46,334 nt of DNA, from NCBI GenBank assembly GCA_015231265.1, contig JADGBX010000007.1, positions 1 to 46,334 on the forward strand, in the 5' to 3' direction. Every line of letters begins with the position of its first letter. The first letter of the stretch is position 1. Below the pieces are notes generated by a model. The model was not told the DNA's origin and searched no databases. It was given only the letters and a program-made list of their open reading frames with translations. This DNA is from Magnetococcales bacterium (GTDB lineage: Bacteria > Pseudomonadota > Magnetococcia > Magnetococcales > JADGBX01). Below are positions 1 to 10,059 of the stretch, one piece after another. The translations under genes and the position numbers were made by a program.

Positions 1-2944
1 CACCGAGCAGATCGACGGAGAATGTTCCCTTTCCACCGCGCATTCCGCGATGGACCTTCAAACCGCGCAAGAGATGGCCAATGTTACGACTTTCAATGGT
101 AACTTTGCCCTCATAGGGACCAAAGCCTGTCCTTCGCAACCATTCGAATCGACCTTCCATCTCTTGTCGATACCGTTTCAGACCCGTCTCCTTATCAATC
201 GTTGCCGTCGTATCTTCCTCTTCTCCCGGCTCCGGCGTACCAAGTGTATAGAACTTGAGAAAACCAACTCGCACTTCCCTGTCCTGCATTTCCGCCTTCA
301 ATTCCAGATCATAACCATCCTCCCCATTGGCCAGACTGATACGCTCTGCATCCAGATAGAGATCGATCAACGGCCAGTTCGGCGGAACCTGTTTCAGGTA
401 GTATTGATAGAGCGCTGATGATGAGGCTGGAAGTGGCTTGCGAACTTCATCCCCAATCCACACAGGGAGGAGCTCCAGACGTTTCAGGTCGGCTCTCACC
501 TGCCAGTCTGGACGCTTTTCAGTGCTTGCCGCCCGTCTTGTGATACGGACATTTCCTGAGCTTCCTCCTAGGAAAAGATTATTAAGATTGAAGCGTCCAG
601 TCTCCTGTTTCGCATTGAAAACGCCATCTCCTATAAAGGAGAGGCTGCCCAACTTTGCGTCCATTTTCATCAAATTGACGGTTCCATCAGGAGTCAACAG
701 ACCATTCACCTGCAGCTTCCCAGTCTCCCCCGGCAAGATATCCCAACCCATGGGTCCTTTGAGACGTACGTTATTAATCTCAGCAAGTGTATGGAACTTA
801 TACGCGTTCTGCCCTGGAATACGTTCAAAGAGTAGCTCGACTGGAACCGACCCTGAAAACATCCCATTGGAACCTAATAGAGGCGCCATCCACGAAACGA
901 GTAGGGACTCATCAAGTGTACTTTGGAGCTTAAGTTGAAGCTTACTCTTCTCTGGATTCTTCCGATAATCTTTCGCTTCCAGTCGGCCTTGCAGATCCAT
1001 CTCATTAAACACGGCTCGCTTGGCGCCGATGAATATCCGATTGTGGTCAAAACGGATTTGACCGTCAAAATGACTGATTACTTCTTCGAGAAACGGCAGC
1101 TTAATCCGTGCCTCGAGAACATTGATTCGTCCTTCATACTCCGCATTATCCGGAGCATCGAGAGGCATTGATATGGAGAGTGAAAGATTGCCGGGACCAT
1201 GGAGTTCGGAACCGGTTAGCCCAATATGCTTATCCCACTGCAACACATCACTGGAGATAAAATCACGCCAAAGATGCTCCAACGTAACATCCGCCTTGGC
1301 ATCAATCAGTAGCTTGGGCTGTTCAGCAAGGATATCTGGGATACGGACCGTTCCTCGCACCCGTTTGCTGCCGCCCACGACACCATCACGCACATGGATG
1401 GTCATTGCTGAACGCTCGAACTGGAGTTCGACGTTGGCATTCTTGATCGTCGAGAGACCCGGGAAGAAATCCACCTCACCCCGTTTTACTTCACCGGCGA
1501 TGGAGAAGATATAATTGGAATGGCCATCCTTCCTCTGTTTGGCATGGGTAAATGGGATTCTGTCAACAGGACCGCGTATCCTCGCTTTGACTTTGGTTAC
1601 ACGGCCACTCTTAATCGACTGGTTCAACCATGTATAGAGTTTTTCAGGCAGCAGCGATTCGGGATAATAATTGGAGGCTTGCTCGGCAGTCGTTCCTGAT
1701 CCAGAAGCTGAAAGATCGATGAAAGGCACCTGCTTACTACCCAACCGCTTCAGAGCCAACCGTCCTTGGAATGCGCCGTGTTGGTTCTTAAGCTTAAACT
1801 TTGGAATAGTCAGTATATAGCTTGAATCCCGCTGTTTGCGTACGGTTCCTGAAGCACTGAGAACATCGACAGGCAGTGGTCTCTTGAAAAGGTGAGGCCA
1901 ACGTAGAGAGCCGTGTCCAACAGATAATCTCCAACGCACATCAAGAGGCTGATCTGGACCCCATCTGCTTGATGTCTTGATGTTAATCGGCGCACGCAGC
2001 CCTTTCAACCAGCGCGTGACTGCTGGCGTTCCCACCCTCCCGGAATCTCCGGAGACTTCGGTCAGATACGGGGTGAAAGCATCAAAAAGAACATTATTGA
2101 CACGGATGGCCAGACTCCAGTTGCTGTCGGGTCGTCTCTGCCCACCCGCCGTGATCCGTGTTCTGGCCATGAGGAGTGTTGGTGGAGTCGAGGGTGCATC
2201 TCTCATTCCCTTTTTTCTGGTGCTTGCGGACACTCTTCCCGATCTTGCCGTCGAGTGCTTGGGAGTCATCAGTTCTGCAGAAGCATCGAATCGAAACACA
2301 CTGTCCCGATCCACGCCGCTCTCCAACTGAACGGAGTGGAGCACAATCGGCTGTTTCTTTGGAGCACCCGCAGCACTCATCTCATCTACCCAGGTGATCG
2401 TAGAATCGCGAAACCGGATGTTTGCAAGTTGGAATCTATTGAAATCAAAACGGAAATCAGCAGATAAATCACTGTGCCCACCAGAAATTGGAAGCGCAAG
2501 AGCCCCCTTGCCGATATATAGCCGACCTTGGCTGTCTCTCTTGATCAATACACTGGCACTGTTCAACGTTGCCCGAAGGGGTTGTCTATCAAATAGCCAC
2601 GACAGAGGTGCCAGAGTGAGATCGACCTCCCCTGCAGTTGCAACAAGACCTTTCCCCCCCGGGACAAAGGCCGAGACATTCTCCCCTTTGAGAGAGAGAG
2701 AACGACCCACATCGAGAGAAAGATCAGCAAGGGTGATGTGAAGCCCGGTCTCCTCAGAGAGAAAACGATTCATCTCTGGTATATAGGGCTTGATATCCGG
2801 TGGAAAATAGACAAGCCAGAACATCACACATGCCGACACCGCAACAACAACCATGATCAGAAGCTGAATCACATGGAAGGTGGTAACGAACAGAAATCGC
2901 GGCAGCCGTATCCACCAGGGTGCACACGGTGCTTGAGCGTTCAC
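1..2944 (-). CDS. YhdP/AsmA-like large periplasmic-facing protein (partial, C-terminus off the left edge)
   Basis: Hand translation of the minus strand, codons with first base at position = 1 mod 3. N-terminal part reads ...RLPRFLFVTTFHVIQLLIMVVVAVSACVMFWLVYFPPDIKPYIPEMNRFLSEETGLHITLADLSLDV (one TM then AsmA-like). Same frame is open at the left edge (...RTGFGPYEGKVTIESRNIGHLLRGLKVHRGMRGGKGTFSVDLLG). GTG at 2944 is a possible start, uncertain. Confidence 0.8.
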   Translation of the reverse strand, partial: MNAQAPCAPWWIRLPRFLFVTTFHVIQLLIMVVVAVSACVMFWLVYFPPDIKPYIPEMNRFLSEETGLHITLADLSLDVGRSLSLKGENVSAFVPGGKGLVATAGEVDLTLAPLSWLFDRQPLRATLNSASVLIKRDSQGRLYIGKGALALPISGGHSDLSADFRFDFNRFQLANIRFRDSTITWVDEMSAAGAPKKQPIVLHSVQLESGVDRDSVFRFDASAELMTPKHSTARSGRVSASTRKKGMRDAPSTPPTLLMARTRITAGGQRRPDSNWSLAIRVNNVLFDAFTPYLTEVSGDSGRVGTPAVTRWLKGLRAPINIKTSSRWGPDQPLDVRWRLSVGHGSLRWPHLFKRPLPVDVLSASGTVRKQRDSSYILTIPKFKLKNQHGAFQGRLALKRLGSKQVPFIDLSASGSGTTAEQASNYYPESLLPEKLYTWLNQSIKSGRVTKVKARIRGPVDRIPFTHAKQRKDGHSNYIFSIAGEVKRGEVDFFPGLSTIKNANVELQFERSAMTIHVRDGVVGGSKRVRGTVRIPDILAEQPKLLIDAKADVTLEHLWRDFISSDVLQWDKHIGLTGSELHGPGNLSLSISMPLDAPDNAEYEGRINVLEARIKLPFLEEVISHFDGQIRFDHNRIFIGAKRAVFNEMDLQGRLEAKDYRKNPEKSKLQLKLQSTLDESLLVSWMAPLLGSNGMFSGSVPVELLFERIPGQNAYKFHTLAEINNVRLKGPMGWDILPGETGKLQVNGLLTPDGTVNLMKMDAKLGSLSFIGDGVFNAKQETGRFNLNNLFLGGSSGNVRITRRAASTEKRPDWQVRADLKRLELLPVWIGDEVRKPLPASSSALYQYYLKQVPPNWPLIDLYLDAERISLANGEDGYDLELKAEMQDREVRVGFLKFYTLGTPEPGEEEDTTATIDKETGLKRYRQEMEGRFEWLRRTGFGPYEGKVTIESRNIGHLLRGLKVHRGMRGGKGTFSVDLLG

Positions 2945-3306
2945 ATCGTTGTTTGGTGACGTGGACAAAACTGCGCAACCCTTTGAAATAATTCCTTTTA
3001 ACACTTCTACTCACTACCGATCAGAAACGAGTCGAAAACGAACACCTTCGAACTGCCTGAACGATTCCTTCAATACACTTGCAAATACCATTGCAAAACC
3101 CGGTCCATGCCCAACCATGGCCTTTGACACATCTCTGCTCCAAATCCCTTCTGAAGAGATGTCGTCAGCCAATAATTAGAGGCTCGGCCTCCTGAACCTA
3201 TCCATTTTTTTCCTGATTTCTGAGCAAAGGTCTGTATGATCCTCTGGCAAGACCACTCCCGACGCACTCATTGATATCGGGAAACCAGAATAGATGGAGA
3301 GCACGT

Positions 3307-6300
3307 GTGAGCGCACAACCTGTTGACCTGCTTATGAATCGTTTTTCACTCACCCGTGAACAGGTGACATCTTTTCAGCACGCCCTTGATCAAACGGCCT
3401 CACCGAAGAGGGGCTGGAACGCTCTCGAACGCTGGTTGGAACGTCATGGAGAACAGGAGGAGTTACTGGGGCTGATGCAACAAGCTCTGGAGAACGAACG
3501 CGACCAAAAGCGGCTGGCCTATGCGCTGGGCAATAGCCCTTTTTTGACACATCTGGTGACACGGTGGCCACGGTTTCTTGACATGAATGGCCATGAAACG
3601 ACCATCTGTTTCGACAACAATTCCAGAATCACCCTTCTTGAAGAAGTGATGAAACTGGAGAGTCTCTCCGAAGTCGAAACGCTTCTTCGAGAAACCAAAC
3701 AGCACGTCTACTTCCAGATCGGTGTCCGAGACCTGACTCGTGAGGCAACGCTGGAAGAGGTGACACGCACCCTGTCCAATCTGGCTGACGCCTCTCTGGA
3801 AGCCGGATATCTCTGGCTTAACAGAGATCAGATACGTCAACACGGCAATCCCATAATCACCATCGACGGTGAGGAACAGCCTGCCCGATTTGTGGTGTTG
3901 GGGATGGGAAAACTGGGGGGACAGGAGCTTAACTTTTCATCGGATGTGGATCTGATCTATCTCCACAACCACGATGACGGCTGGACCGACGGCAAGCGAC
4001 AGATCAGCATCAAAGCTTTTTTTACGAAACTGGGCAGAAATCTGGCCAAGTTGTTGAGTCAACAAACGGCAGAGGGCCATGTCTTCCGTGTCGATCTTCG
4101 CCTGCGACCCGAGGGAGAGAGTGGCGATATCTCCCTTTCAACACGATCCGCAGAAATCTACTACGAGTCATGGGGGCAAACCTGGGAGAGAGCCGCCATG
4201 ATCAAGGCCCGCCCGGTTGCAGGAGATCTGGAGCTGGGCGAGCAGTTCCTGGATGCGATCCGGCCCTTTGTTTATCGTCGCTATCTCGATTATGCCTCTC
4301 TGGATGCGATCCGGAGAATGAAGAAGAAGATCGATGATAAGACTCAGAAGAACGAAGACCACACACGAAACGTCAAGCTGGGATATGGCGGTATTCGAGA
4401 GATCGAATTCTTCGTGCAAGGCCACCAACTCATCCATGGAGGACGGCAACAGGCGCTGAGAAACCGACAGACGATTCCGACACTCGGAATCCTTGCGGAA
4501 CTCGGTTATATCGACACCGACACCACGGAGAAACTGTCAGATGACTACCGTTTTCTGCGCACCGTAGAGCACCGACTTCAGATCGTCAACGAGCATCAGA
4601 CTCACTCACTGCCTGAAGAGGAGAGTGAGATCACGGCCCTCTCGAAACGCATGGGTATGCAGGACAGCGAATCATTCAGTCACCGATTCAAGGAGGTAAC
4701 AGAGCGAGTCCATGACTATTACGGAGAGATGTTCCTGACCACCGATGAGGAGAATGCCATGAGCCAGGAGATGAAAATCGCCCGTCAGATCCTGGAATCC
4801 GAAGCAGGTTCAGAGAGGAGAACGACACTGCTTGAGAGTGCCGGATTTCAGGATCCCGGACGGGCAGATTCCCACCTGACAGCGCTGGAGCAAGGGCCAC
4901 GTTCCGGCCACATGACTGAGAACATGCGACAGCGCTATGAACGATTCTCCGTCATTCTACTGAAGGAGATTCTTCTTGCCCCGGACCAGGATATGGCGAT
5001 CAAACACGGTGAGGCCTTTGCGCTGCGGGTGGGAAAACGCACCTCCTGGATGGCGCTGTTGATCGAAAATCCCAACGTTTTGGCTATCCTTGTCCGACTG
5101 TTCGGCACATCGGCCTATGTTTCACGGTTTCTGAATAACCACCCGGAGTTAATGGATCAACTGGTGACACGTGGTTTTCTCGATCACTATCACAGTCGGT
5201 CGGAGCTGATCAAAGACCTGTCGGCACTTCTGGAAGATACCGGCAACGACGTGGAAGCAGGTATGGATGCGGTCAGGGAGTTCAAGAACGCCGAAGTGCT
5301 GAGGTTGGCGATCCGCGACCTCTCAGGTATTGCCGATCTGGAGGAGTCAATGGCCGGACTCTCCGCTTTGGCAGATGCCGTTCTAACCCAGGAGTTGATC
5401 CTGGCCAACCATGAGATGGAAGAGAAACACGGCGCTCCCATGTTTGTCGAATCCGACGGTACTCGGAAAAAAGCGCCCTTCGCCATCATCGCCATGGGAA
5501 AACTGGGAGGCGAAGAGCTCAACTACGCATCCGACCTCGATATCATCTTCATCCACGGCAGTACGGGAGATGAAGCGTGGACGGATGGCAAACGCAGCAT
5601 CTCCAACACCCAATTCTTCTCACGCCTTGGTCAGAAGATCATCACCGGCATCACCACCCTCACCCGTACAGGAAAACTCTACGAACTGGACATGCGCCTG
5701 CGTCCATCGGGAGGATCGGGCCCTCTTGTTACTTCCATCGACTCCTTCAGAAAGTATCAACGTACAGAAGCGTGGACATGGGAACACCAGGCATTGACCC
5801 GCGCAAGAGTTGTGGCAGGCCCACTGGAATTTGTCACCCTTCTCAAGCAGGAAATCAGAGAAATCATCACCCTGAAACGGGATGTTGAGTCCCTGAGAAA
5901 AGATGTGATTGAGATGCGAGAACGCATGTACTCCGAGAAGAAACCGAAGGAAGGTACACTCGACATCAAACAATCTCGTGGTGGTATTGTAGATGTTGAA
6001 TTTCTTACTCAATTTCTTATTCTGAGCAACGCATATTCCTACCCGGACATCACAACACGCAACGTCAATACCGCCCTCTATGACTGTATGCGTTCTGGTC
6101 TGATCAGCCGGGATGAGCACGATATTCTGACAAGCGCCTATAGATTCTATCGTCTGGTGGAAAATCGCCTGCGTCTTCTTCACGACCGGTCAGAAAACCG
6201 CATCGATAACGATCCCCTCACCCGTCGTCGCCTGCAGCGCTTGTGTGACCTTCCTGAAGAGACCGATGTTCAAGCGCTTCTCACTGACTATTTTGAACAG

Positions 6301-6336
6301 GTTCGGCCCCTGTTCAATCGCTATCTGTACTTATGA
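3307..6336 (+). CDS. glnE: Bifunctional glutamine synthetase adenylyltransferase/deadenylyltransferase
   Basis: Two GlnE-type nucleotidyltransferase halves (VVLGMGKLGGQELNFSSDVDLIY and AIIAMGKLGGEELNYASDLDIIF) with R-rich LRLRPEG / MRLRPSG motifs. GTG at 3307 is preceded by a GGAGAG-like SD; ORF track start is 3271. Confidence 0.97.
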   Translation: MSAQPVDLLMNRFSLTREQVTSFQHALDQTASPKRGWNALERWLERHGEQEELLGLMQQALENERDQKRLAYALGNSPFLTHLVTRWPRFLDMNGHETTICFDNNSRITLLEEVMKLESLSEVETLLRETKQHVYFQIGVRDLTREATLEEVTRTLSNLADASLEAGYLWLNRDQIRQHGNPIITIDGEEQPARFVVLGMGKLGGQELNFSSDVDLIYLHNHDDGWTDGKRQISIKAFFTKLGRNLAKLLSQQTAEGHVFRVDLRLRPEGESGDISLSTRSAEIYYESWGQTWERAAMIKARPVAGDLELGEQFLDAIRPFVYRRYLDYASLDAIRRMKKKIDDKTQKNEDHTRNVKLGYGGIREIEFFVQGHQLIHGGRQQALRNRQTIPTLGILAELGYIDTDTTEKLSDDYRFLRTVEHRLQIVNEHQTHSLPEEESEITALSKRMGMQDSESFSHRFKEVTERVHDYYGEMFLTTDEENAMSQEMKIARQILESEAGSERRTTLLESAGFQDPGRADSHLTALEQGPRSGHMTENMRQRYERFSVILLKEILLAPDQDMAIKHGEAFALRVGKRTSWMALLIENPNVLAILVRLFGTSAYVSRFLNNHPELMDQLVTRGFLDHYHSRSELIKDLSALLEDTGNDVEAGMDAVREFKNAEVLRLAIRDLSGIADLEESMAGLSALADAVLTQELILANHEMEEKHGAPMFVESDGTRKKAPFAIIAMGKLGGEELNYASDLDIIFIHGSTGDEAWTDGKRSISNTQFFSRLGQKIITGITTLTRTGKLYELDMRLRPSGGSGPLVTSIDSFRKYQRTEAWTWEHQALTRARVVAGPLEFVTLLKQEIREIITLKRDVESLRKDVIEMRERMYSEKKPKEGTLDIKQSRGGIVDVEFLTQFLILSNAYSYPDITTRNVNTALYDCMRSGLISRDEHDILTSAYRFYRLVENRLRLLHDRSENRIDNDPLTRRRLQRLCDLPEETDVQALLTDYFEQVRPLFNRYLYL

Positions 6337-6465
6337 TTCACCCCCCGGATCCATTCACTTATCGAACGTTTCGAGAGCCTAGGGGCACATTGACATTGCG
6401 CGCGGAAAATCAGACTATTCCTCTTTGTAAAAATAGAAACACTCCAAACCGTGTAGGATACCATC

Positions 6466-7380
6466 ATGCAGGACATGGACGGAAAAATCTGGCAAGACGG
6501 AAACCTGGTCGACTGGCGTGATGCGAAAGTACATGTTCTGACGCACACTCTGCACTACGGAATGGGTGTCTTCGAAGGCATTCGCTGCTATGAGACCGAC
6601 CGGGGATCGGCAGTATTCCGTCTCGAAGAGCACACCGACCGCCTCTTCAACTCGGCCCATATTCTCAATATGAAAATCCCCATGAGCCGGGAAGAGATGA
6701 ATGCTGCGGTGTTGGAAGTAATTCGCGCAAATGGGCTGAAATCGTGCTACATCCGCCCACTGGTGTTCTATGGAGCCGAAAGTATGGGGCTCAATCCTGC
6801 GGCGTGTAAGGTGCACACAATCATTGCCGCCTGGAAGTGGGGAGCATACCTGGGCAAAGAGGGCATGGAGAAGGGGATTCGGGTTAAAACTTCCTCATTC
6901 ACTCGCCACCACCCCAATGTGGTTATGACGCGGGCGAAAGCGGTCGGAAACTACTCCAACTCCATCTTGGCCAAGACCGAAGCGATTGCTGGTGGTTATG
7001 ATGAGGCGATGCTTCTGGATACGGAAGGCTATGTTGCAGAAGGATCGGGGGAGAATGTCTTCATCATTCGTGAAGGCGCTCTCAAAACACCGCCTTTGGA
7101 TTCCGCACTCAACGGCATCACCCGTGACACAATCATGGGAATTGCCAAGGAGATGGATCTTCCTGTAGTGGAACAGCGCTTCCCTCGGGATGAGATCTAC
7201 ATCGCTGATGAAGCGTTCTTCACCGGAACTGCAGCTGAAGTGACTCCGATCAGAGAACTAGATGGTCGCACGGTGGGGTCTGGAACCGCCGGACCCAAAA
7301 CCAAAGAGATCCAGAAACGGTTCTTTGATATCGTCCATGGTCGGGTTGATGTCCCCGACTCGTGGTTGGCATTCGTTTGA
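6466..7380 (+). CDS. ilvE: Branched-chain amino acid aminotransferase
   Basis: Class IV aminotransferase: HTLHYGMGVFEGIRCYET, TRAKAVGNYSNSILAKTEA, GYVAEGSGENVFIIREG, FFTGTAAEVTPIRELDGR. Confidence 0.97.
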   Translation: MQDMDGKIWQDGNLVDWRDAKVHVLTHTLHYGMGVFEGIRCYETDRGSAVFRLEEHTDRLFNSAHILNMKIPMSREEMNAAVLEVIRANGLKSCYIRPLVFYGAESMGLNPAACKVHTIIAAWKWGAYLGKEGMEKGIRVKTSSFTRHHPNVVMTRAKAVGNYSNSILAKTEAIAGGYDEAMLLDTEGYVAEGSGENVFIIREGALKTPPLDSALNGITRDTIMGIAKEMDLPVVEQRFPRDEIYIADEAFFTGTAAEVTPIRELDGRTVGSGTAGPKTKEIQKRFFDIVHGRVDVPDSWLAFV

Positions 7381-7410
7381 TAGAGAGTGTTTCTGGCAAC
7401 TCAATCAATG

Positions 7411-7442
7411 AAAGGTGCGTCGAGTTCTGACGCACCTTTTTT
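7411..7442 (+). terminator. Rho-independent terminator between convergent ilvE and the Arc-like gene
   Basis: AAAGGTGCGTC-GAGTTCT-GACGCACCTTTTTT: 11-bp perfect stem, T tract on + strand. Confidence 0.85.
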
Positions 7443-7479
7443 ATTGCATGGAAGCGAAGATTGCGAGAAGTGATCAGCG

Positions 7480-7863
7480 CTATTCCGGAGGGGTTGTGGC
7501 AATCCTGATCCGCTCAAGCGTGACCGGATCCATATGGTTGAGAATCGTGCTGATATAGAGTGAGAACTGCCGCAGTTCACGCAGCACCCCAAGTGTGTCG
7601 TCTCGACGCGCCTCACCCTGTTCCCGCACTATCTTTTCCATGCTTTCACGAAGCGCGGAAATGACCGATTCGGTATCAACTTCAACCGAGACGGGAGCAG
7701 CCACAACCGGTTGCACTGCCGCTTTCTCCTCCTGGAGCGTAGACTCCAATCGAGAGATCATTTCTGCATTCATGGAACGGTTGTTCTCATGAGCAGCCTG
7801 TTCAATCTTCTGTTTCAATTCCGGCGGCAGACGCAGTTTGAATTGCGGATCGGTTCTTGCCAT
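7480..7863 (-). CDS. Arc-like ribbon-helix-helix DNA-binding protein with C-terminal helical extension
   Basis: MARTDPQFKLRLPPELKQKIEQAAHENNRSMNAEMISRLESTL matches the Arc RHH pattern. ATG at 7863 has an upstream GGGAG; ORF track start is 7881. Confidence 0.75.
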   Translation of the reverse strand: MARTDPQFKLRLPPELKQKIEQAAHENNRSMNAEMISRLESTLQEEKAAVQPVVAAPVSVEVDTESVISALRESMEKIVREQGEARRDDTLGVLRELRQFSLYISTILNHMDPVTLERIRIATTPPE

Positions 7864-8271
7864 TGCCAACGCTCCCAGCACAGAGTGTCATGGAGGGAGA
7901 TTCAAACCTCCCATCCGAGTATGCAGTCTCTTTCGCATCAAAATGCGTAGTCAGATTCGTATACAACCCATCATGCAACCGTTATGCCATACAGTTTGAA
8001 CGACCAACAGCGGCCAAGAACGGCGCACAAGACGGACGGATGGTTGAGAATCACGGCACTTTTTGATACAAACAGTATGATTCTACAGTGAAAGAGTCTC
8101 CATCACCGTCGTAAAAAGAACAGATCACGCTTTCATAACATCTGTCTCACGGTGGCGCAAAATACTACGTGGCGAACCTCCCTTTGACTGAGATTATGAC
8201 ACATCCGGTGTCAATCGGCTGTCAGCACAGCAGGGGGAGTGGCAACAGTCTCATTATTACGGACACGACAT

Positions 8272-9951
8272 ATGAACAGTAGCAACTATATCTTCACCAT
8301 GCGGGAAGTGACCAAAGTGGTCCCTCCGAAACGGGTGATTCTTGAGAACATCACCTTGGCGTTTCTTCCTGGGGCGAAGATCGGAGTTCTGGGGCTCAAC
8401 GGAGCCGGCAAGTCAAGCGTGCTTAAGATCATGGCTGGAATCGACAAGGACTTCAACGGTGAAGCGCGTCCTGCCGATGGCACCAAAGTGGGCTACCTTC
8501 CTCAGGAACCGGAATTGGATCCGGAGAAGGATGTGCGTGGCAATGTTGAAGATGGAGTCCGAGAGGTGAAGGATCTTCTGGATCGCTTCAATGAGGTCTC
8601 CATGAAGTTCGGTGAGGTGACAGATGACGATGAGATGCAGGCCCTGATTGAGGAGCAGGGCGAACTTCAAGAAGAGATTGATCGCGTCGAGGGGTGGGAT
8701 CTGGACAGAAAGCTCGAGATTGCCGCCGATGCCCTGCGCCTTCCCCCTTGGGAGTCCGATGTTACCACACTGTCTGGTGGTGAGAAGCGCCGCGTTGCAC
8801 TCTGCCGCCTGCTGCTCTCTTCACCGGATATGCTGCTACTGGACGAACCTACCAACCATCTGGATGCTGAATCGGTTGCCTGGCTGGAGCGTTTTCTTCA
8901 CGACTATACCGGGACAGTCGTTGCCGTGACCCATGACCGTTACTTCCTGGACAATGTTGCGGGTTGGATCCTGGAACTGGACCGCGGACGTGGCATTCCC
9001 TGGAAAGGCAACTACACCTCCTGGCTTGAGCAGAAGGAGCAACGCCTTAAACAAGAGAAACGGGAAGACCAGTCCCGTCAGAAGCGCATCTCCCGAGAGT
9101 TGGAGTGGGTGCGCTCCAGCCCCAAAGCGCGCCAAGCCAAAAGCAAAGCCCGCCTTCAGGCCTATGAAGAGCTGGTCTCCTTCAGCCGAGAACAACGCAA
9201 GGAGACACAGAGCCTCTTCATCCCACCCGGGGATCGTCTCGGAGATGTGGTGATTGAGTGCGACGGCCTGAAGAAGGGGTTTGGTGATCGCCTGCTGATG
9301 GATGATCTCTCCTTTATTCTGCCGAGAGGCGGCATCATGGGCATCATCGGCGGCAATGGTGCCGGTAAAACCACATTTCTGAAGATGTTGGTGGGTGAGG
9401 AACAGCCTGATGGCGGAACACTGCGGTTGGGTGAAACCGTGCAGCTCTCCTATGTAGATCAGGGGCGTGGAGATCTTGAGGACAAAAAAACCGTTTGGGA
9501 GGTGATCTCCGATAGCCAGGAGATACTCACCCTCGGTGATCGTGAGATCAATTCACGTGCCTATGCCTCGTGGTTTAACTTCAAAGGCTCCGATCAACAA
9601 AAACCGCTGAATGTCCTATCAGGGGGTGAGAGAAACCGACTCCATCTCGCCAGAATCGTGAAAAGTGGCGGCAATGTTCTGCTTCTTGACGAACCCACCA
9701 ACGATTTGGATGTGGAAACCCTTCAAGCTCTCGAGACCGCTCTGCACAGCTTCCCTGGGAGCGCAGTCGTCGTCTCCCATGACCGCTGGTTTCTGGATCG
9801 GGTGGCAACGCACATCCTCGCGTTTGAAGGGGACTCGACCATTACTTTCTATCAGGGCAACTTCCAGGAATATGAAGCCGACCGTCTCACTAGAATGGGA
9901 CAGAATGCTCAGACACCTCAGCGGATGAAGTATAAGAAACTCTCTACCTAA
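8272..9951 (+). CDS. ettA: ABC-F ATPase, energy-dependent translational throttle protein EttA
   Basis: Two ABC domains (GLNGAGKSS / LSGGEKRRVALCRLLLSSPDMLLLDEPTNHLD; GGNGAGKTT / LSGGERNRLHLARIVKSGGNVLLLDEPTNDLD), EttA-like N-terminus NYIFTMREVTKVVPPKRVILENI. ATG 8272 preferred over 8239. Confidence 0.93.
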   Translation: MNSSNYIFTMREVTKVVPPKRVILENITLAFLPGAKIGVLGLNGAGKSSVLKIMAGIDKDFNGEARPADGTKVGYLPQEPELDPEKDVRGNVEDGVREVKDLLDRFNEVSMKFGEVTDDDEMQALIEEQGELQEEIDRVEGWDLDRKLEIAADALRLPPWESDVTTLSGGEKRRVALCRLLLSSPDMLLLDEPTNHLDAESVAWLERFLHDYTGTVVAVTHDRYFLDNVAGWILELDRGRGIPWKGNYTSWLEQKEQRLKQEKREDQSRQKRISRELEWVRSSPKARQAKSKARLQAYEELVSFSREQRKETQSLFIPPGDRLGDVVIECDGLKKGFGDRLLMDDLSFILPRGGIMGIIGGNGAGKTTFLKMLVGEEQPDGGTLRLGETVQLSYVDQGRGDLEDKKTVWEVISDSQEILTLGDREINSRAYASWFNFKGSDQQKPLNVLSGGERNRLHLARIVKSGGNVLLLDEPTNDLDVETLQALETALHSFPGSAVVVSHDRWFLDRVATHILAFEGDSTITFYQGNFQEYEADRLTRMGQNAQTPQRMKYKKLST

Positions 9952-9978
9952 GCTCAGCATTTCCCTGAGTGTGAACAG

Positions 9979-10023
9979 AAACGACAACGGCCTTCCACGT
10001 GGCATGGAAGGCCGTTGTCGTTT
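9979..10023. terminator. Strong hairpin between convergent ettA and secG, probable bidirectional terminator
   Basis: AAACGACAACGGCCTTCCA-CGTGGCA-TGGAAGGCCGTTGTCGTTT: 19-bp perfect stem, 7-nt loop. Confidence 0.85.
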
Positions 10024-10059
10024 GTAGAGCATCAGCTCAGATCTGAAACAGAAAAGACC

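Noticed and set aside
438-2741. Multiple plus-strand ORFs (e.g. 438-938, 1122-1514, 1977-2330, 2394-2741)
   Set aside because: Antisense shadows of the open minus-strand YhdP/AsmA-like frame; no plausible protein families.
5620-6183. 187-aa minus-strand ORF inside glnE
   Set aside because: Antisense to a confidently identified gene; composition typical of shadow ORFs.
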